This document shows, piece after piece, positions 5,366 through 7,183 of a stretch of 7,183 nt of DNA. A program made the position numbers and the translations under genes. The notes beneath the pieces were generated by a model. The model was not told the DNA's origin. It saw nothing but the letters and a program-made list of their open reading frames with translations, and did no database searches. Positions within the stretch are counted from its first letter, which is position 1, and the number at the start of each line of letters is the position of its first letter. The stretch comes from an uncultured Pseudomonadota bacterium. GTDB taxonomy: Bacteria > Pseudomonadota > Gammaproteobacteria > Burkholderiales > Usitatibacteraceae. The stretch lies in the NCBI GenBank assembly GCA_937898635.1, contig CALEJW010000204.1, forward strand, positions 1 through 7,183. Direction: 5' to 3'.

Positions 5366-5413
5366 TCCAAGACTGACCGGACGGGCGCTGGTTTCCCGCC
5401 GGGTTAAGTTGGA
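5366..5413 (+). promoter_or_regulatory. Stem-loop overlapping the rplN ribosome binding site
   Basis: An upper helix pairs CCGG-A-CGGG (5377-5385, with A5381 bulged) with CCCGCCGG (5395-5402), giving eight G-C pairs and a 9-nt loop. A lower helix pairs TCCAA and CT (5366-5370 and 5373-5374) with AGTTGGA (5407-5413). The lower helix takes in G5411, G5412 and A5413, the first bases of the Shine-Dalgarno GGAGAG for ATG 5425. Closing it would reduce rplN initiation. The pairing was found by eye and no folding energy was calculated. Confidence 0.4.
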
Positions 5414-5424
5414 GAGAAAACAAC

Positions 5425-5793
5425 ATGATTCAGATGCAGTCGATTCTCGACGTCGCCGACAACACCGGCGCGCGGTCGGTGATGTGTATCAAGGTGCTCG
5501 GCGGGTCCAAGCGCCGCTACGCCGGCATCGGCGACATCATCAAGGTGAGCATCAAGTCGGCCGCTCCGCGCGGGCGCGTGAAGAAGGGCGAGGTCTACAG
5601 CGCGGTCGTGGTTCGCACCGCGAAGGGCGTTCGCCGTCCCGACGGCTCGGTCATCAAGTTCGACTCGAACGCCGCGGTGCTCCTGAACCCGAAGCTCGAG
5701 CCCATCGGCACCCGCATCTTCGGGCCGGTCACGCGCGAGCTCCGGACGGAGCGGTTCATGAAGATCGTCTCGCTCGCGCCCGAAGTGCTGTAG
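5425..5793 (+). CDS. rplN: 50S ribosomal protein L14
   Basis: Encodes 122 residues, one fewer than E. coli L14. L14 lies at the subunit interface, takes part in intersubunit bridges, and is the binding partner of the silencing factor RsfS. MIQMQSILDVADNTGARSVM is the standard N terminus. IKVLGGSKRRYAGIGDIIKV, KGVRRPDGSVIKFDSNAAVL and the ending RELRTERFMKIVSLAPEVL are strongly conserved. PKLEPIGTRIFG without the extra residue found in E. coli fits betaproteobacteria as I recall them. ATG 5425 has GGAGAG at 5411-5416. It is the first gene after the predicted spc promoter and its leader, so regulation of the block would act here. Confidence 0.97.
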   Translation: MIQMQSILDVADNTGARSVMCIKVLGGSKRRYAGIGDIIKVSIKSAAPRGRVKKGEVYSAVVVRTAKGVRRPDGSVIKFDSNAAVLLNPKLEPIGTRIFGPVTRELRTERFMKIVSLAPEVL

Positions 5794-5802
5794 GGGAAAG
5801 AC

Positions 5803-6120
5803 ATGAAAAAGATCCGCAAGGGCGACCAGGTGGTCGTCACCACCGGCAAGGACAAGGGCAAGCGCGGCACCGTGCTTCGCGTCCTGGACACCGGCAAGGT
5901 GGTCGTCGAGGGCATCAACCGCGTCAAGCGCCACACGCGCCCCAACCCGATCAAGGGGCAGACCGGCGGCATCGTGGACAAGGAGATGCCGGTGCAGGTC
6001 TCGAACGTGGCGCTGTTCAATCCCGCCACGGGCAAGGGCGACCGCGTCGGCTTCCGCGTGCTCGAGGACGGCCGCAAGGTGCGCTTCTTCAAGTCCAACG
6101 GCGAAGTCGCCGACGCCTGA
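5803..6120 (+). CDS. rplX: 50S ribosomal protein L24
   Basis: Encodes 105 residues; E. coli L24 has 104. L24 is an assembly initiator that binds near the 5' end of 23S rRNA. The N-terminal KOW motif is clear: KIRKGDQVVVTTGKDKGKRG followed by TVLRVL at about residues 3-29. VEGINRVKRHTRPNP and GGIVDKEMPVQVSNVAL are the next family blocks, and RVGFRVLEDGRKVRFFKSNG closes the protein. The gap after rplN is 9 nt, with an AGGGGA Shine-Dalgarno at 5792-5797 overlapping the rplN stop. A 20-nt gap to rplE follows. Confidence 0.96.
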   Translation: MKKIRKGDQVVVTTGKDKGKRGTVLRVLDTGKVVVEGINRVKRHTRPNPIKGQTGGIVDKEMPVQVSNVALFNPATGKGDRVGFRVLEDGRKVRFFKSNGEVADA

Positions 6121-6140
6121 GAATCCGGGAGATCCATTCC

Positions 6141-6740
6141 ATGGCAAAGGCCAAAGAACAGAAACCCGCCAAGTCGGAGTCGGCCGCCCAGCCGCCGCGA
6201 CTCCAGACGCTCTACCGCGAGACGGTGGTGCCGGCGCTGATGAAGCAGTTCGGCTACAAGACGGTCATGCAGGTCCCGCGGATCCAGAAGATCACGCTCA
6301 ACATGGGCGTGGGCGAGGCCGTCGCGGACAAGAAGATCCTCGACAACGCCGCGGGCGACCTCGTGAAGCTCGGCGGCCAGAAGCCCGTCATCACGAAGTC
6401 GCGCAAGTCGATCGCGAGCTTCAAGGTGCGCGCCGGCTACCCCGTCGGGTGCATGGTGACGCTGCGCTCGCGCCGCATGTACGAGTTCCTCGACCGCCTC
6501 GTGACGATCGCCCTGCCGCGCGTTCGGGACTTCCGCGGGGTGTCCGGACGCGCCTTCGACGGGCGCGGGGGCTACAGCCTCGGAATCAAGGAACAGATCA
6601 TCTTCCCCGAGATCGAGTACGACAAGGTCGACGCGCTCCGGGGGCTCAACATCTGCATCACCACGACCGCGAGGACGGACGCGGAGGCCAAGGCCCTCCT
6701 CTCCGCCTTCCGCTTCCCGTTCAGAACTGAGAGGGCGTAA
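6141..6740 (+). CDS. rplE: 50S ribosomal protein L5 with basic N-terminal extension
   Basis: Encodes 199 residues; L5 is usually about 179. L5 binds 5S rRNA in the central protuberance and contacts P-site tRNA. From residue 21 onward it aligns with the family: LQTLYRETVVPALMKQFGY, then VPRIQKITLNMGVGEAVADK, GQKPVITKSRKSIASFKVR, RVRDFRGVSGRAFDGRG and EQIIFPEIEYDKVDALRGL. The extra part is at the start, MAKAKEQKPAKSESAAQPPR, rich in Lys and Ala and probably disordered. ATG 6141 is accepted because GGGAG (6127-6131) lies 9 nt upstream and no later ATG or GTG lies before the conserved region. The stop overlaps rpsN by one base (TAATG). Confidence 0.95.
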   Translation: MAKAKEQKPAKSESAAQPPRLQTLYRETVVPALMKQFGYKTVMQVPRIQKITLNMGVGEAVADKKILDNAAGDLVKLGGQKPVITKSRKSIASFKVRAGYPVGCMVTLRSRRMYEFLDRLVTIALPRVRDFRGVSGRAFDGRGGYSLGIKEQIIFPEIEYDKVDALRGLNICITTTARTDAEAKALLSAFRFPFRTERA

Positions 6741-7045
6741 TGGCCAAGCTCGCACTCATCAACCGCGACGCGAAGCGCCGCGCCACCGTGAAGAAGTACG
6801 CGGAGCGGCGCAAGCAGCTCTTCGCGATCCTCAAGGACCCCAAGGCGACCGACGAGGCGCGTGACGAGGCCCGGGCGAAGCTCCAGGCGCAGCCGCGCGA
6901 CGCCTCCCCCGTGCGCCTGCGCAACCGCTGCGCGATCACGGGCCGCCCCCGCGGGACGTTCCGCAAGTTCGGCCTAGGACGCAGCAAGCTGCGCGAGATC
7001 GCGATGCGCGGCGAGATTCCCGGCATCATCAAGGCCAGCTGGTAG
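6740..7045 (+). CDS. rpsN: 30S ribosomal protein S14, zinc-free form
   Basis: Encodes 101 residues, the length of the long zinc-independent S14 (E. coli 101). S14 is a late-assembling protein of the 30S head. Only one cysteine, Cys64 in RNRCAITGRPRGTFRKFGL, is present, so the two CXXC pairs of the short 61-residue zinc form are absent. The C terminus REIAMRGEIPGIIKASW is standard. ATG 6740 overlaps the rplE TAA, with GAGAGGG at 6729-6735 as a close Shine-Dalgarno, pointing to translational coupling with rplE. The position between rplE and rpsH is the usual one in the spc block. Confidence 0.97.
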   Translation: MAKLALINRDAKRRATVKKYAERRKQLFAILKDPKATDEARDEARAKLQAQPRDASPVRLRNRCAITGRPRGTFRKFGLGRSKLREIAMRGEIPGIIKASW

Positions 7046-7055
7046 GAGACCCACG

Positions 7056-7183
7056 ATGAGCATGAGTGATCCCATCGCGGATATGCTGACCCGGATCCGC
7101 AACGCCCAGGCGACCGACAAGGTGAGCGTGGCGATCCCGTCTTCGAAGGTGAAGGTCGCGATCGCCAAGGTCCTGAAGGACGA
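7056..7183 (+). CDS. rpsH: 30S ribosomal protein S8, N-terminal part (partial)
   Basis: The window ends after 42 complete codons. MSMSDPIADMLTRIRNAQAT is the characteristic S8 N terminus, followed by KVSVAIPSSKVKVAIAKVLK. S8 binds the central domain of 16S rRNA, and in E. coli it also represses the spc operon by binding mRNA near the rplE start. GGAGA at 7045-7049 lies 6 nt before ATG 7056, and the gap from the rpsN stop is 10 nt. The RNA-binding C-terminal half lies outside the window, so the protein's regulatory capacity cannot be judged here. Confidence 0.96.
   Translation, partial: MSMSDPIADMLTRIRNAQATDKVSVAIPSSKVKVAIAKVLKD

Larger units (their letters stand above)
5193..5424 (+). promoter_or_regulatory. 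Long structured 5' leader of rplN (candidate regulatory RNA)
   Basis: This is the rest of the 270-nt gap between rpsQ and rplN, which codes for nothing convincing. By eye it contains four good stem-loops (5201-5229, 5240-5257, 5267-5286 and 5366-5413) and two sets of competing pairings. The last stem-loop includes the first bases of the rplN Shine-Dalgarno GGAGAG (5411-5416). Reading frames from ATG 5248 and ATG 5283 lack a Shine-Dalgarno and are not believed. No hairpin is followed by a T-run, so there is no intrinsic terminator. Ribosomal-protein operons are often controlled by a product binding its own mRNA leader, so autoregulation is a reasonable guess. I do not recognise this as a known leader family. 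Confidence 0.5.

Noticed and set aside
5248..5376. 42-codon reading frame in the rplN leader
   Set aside because: The ATG sits in the loop of a stable palindrome, no Shine-Dalgarno precedes it, and the product resembles nothing.
5283..6140. Upstream extension of the rplE frame beginning in the leader
   Set aside because: It is a shadow frame across rplN and rplX; L5 begins at ATG 6141 with its own binding site.
6095..6145. E. coli-type S8 repressor site at the rplX-rplE junction
   Set aside because: Only a small hairpin (CGGCG/CGCCG at 6099-6112) inside rplX is visible. I could not match the known S8-binding core by eye, so no claim is made.
6929..6934. Zinc-binding site in S14
   Set aside because: Only one cysteine is present; the CXXC pairs of the zinc form are absent and the length is that of the zinc-free form.

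Overview
The window is a stretch of the tuf–S10–spc ribosomal-protein cluster of a GC-rich bacterium, most likely a betaproteobacterium. All genes lie on the + strand in the classical order: tuf (last 17 codons), rpsJ, rplC, rplD, rplW, rplB, rpsS, rplV, rpsC, rplP, rpmC, rpsQ, then a 270-nt spacer, then rplN, rplX, rplE, rpsN and the first 42 codons of rpsH. The betaproteobacterial call rests on recalled family sequences. It uses the L3 segment GSIGMAQDPGRVFPGKRM, a 122-residue L14 ending in EVL with KLEPIGTRIFG, a 101-residue zinc-free S14, and tuf placed directly in front of rpsJ. No alignment was run.

Region 1 (1-5154) is the end of tuf followed by the S10 block. The genes are packed tightly. 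rplC/rplD, rplD/rplW, rpsC/rplP and rpmC/rpsQ overlap by 1, 4, 17 and 4 nt, and the other gaps are 1-17 nt. The exception is a 109-nt gap between rpsJ and rplC, which holds a hairpin and a 22-codon reading frame whose stop overlaps the rplC start. tuf and rpsJ are 4 nt apart, so there is no room for an E. coli-type leader in front of rpsJ.

Region 2 (5155-5424) is the only long non-coding stretch. It contains the one convincing promoter of the window, an extended -10 element at 5178-5186, followed by a predicted leader of about 230 nt. The leader has several strong stem-loops, two pairs of mutually exclusive helices, and a final stem-loop that takes in part of the rplN Shine-Dalgarno sequence. 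If anything here is undescribed it is this leader RNA.

Region 3 (5425-7183) is the start of the spc block. Its products are large-subunit proteins L14, L24 and L5 and small-subunit proteins S14 and S8.

The proteins act together as structural and assembly components of the 30S and 50S subunits, and EF-Tu delivers aminoacyl-tRNA to the finished ribosome. Unusual protein details are a changed loop next to the key histidine of L2 and a 17-residue basic N-terminal extension of L5. No mobile element, CRISPR array, tRNA, rRNA, defence gene or other accessory system is visible.
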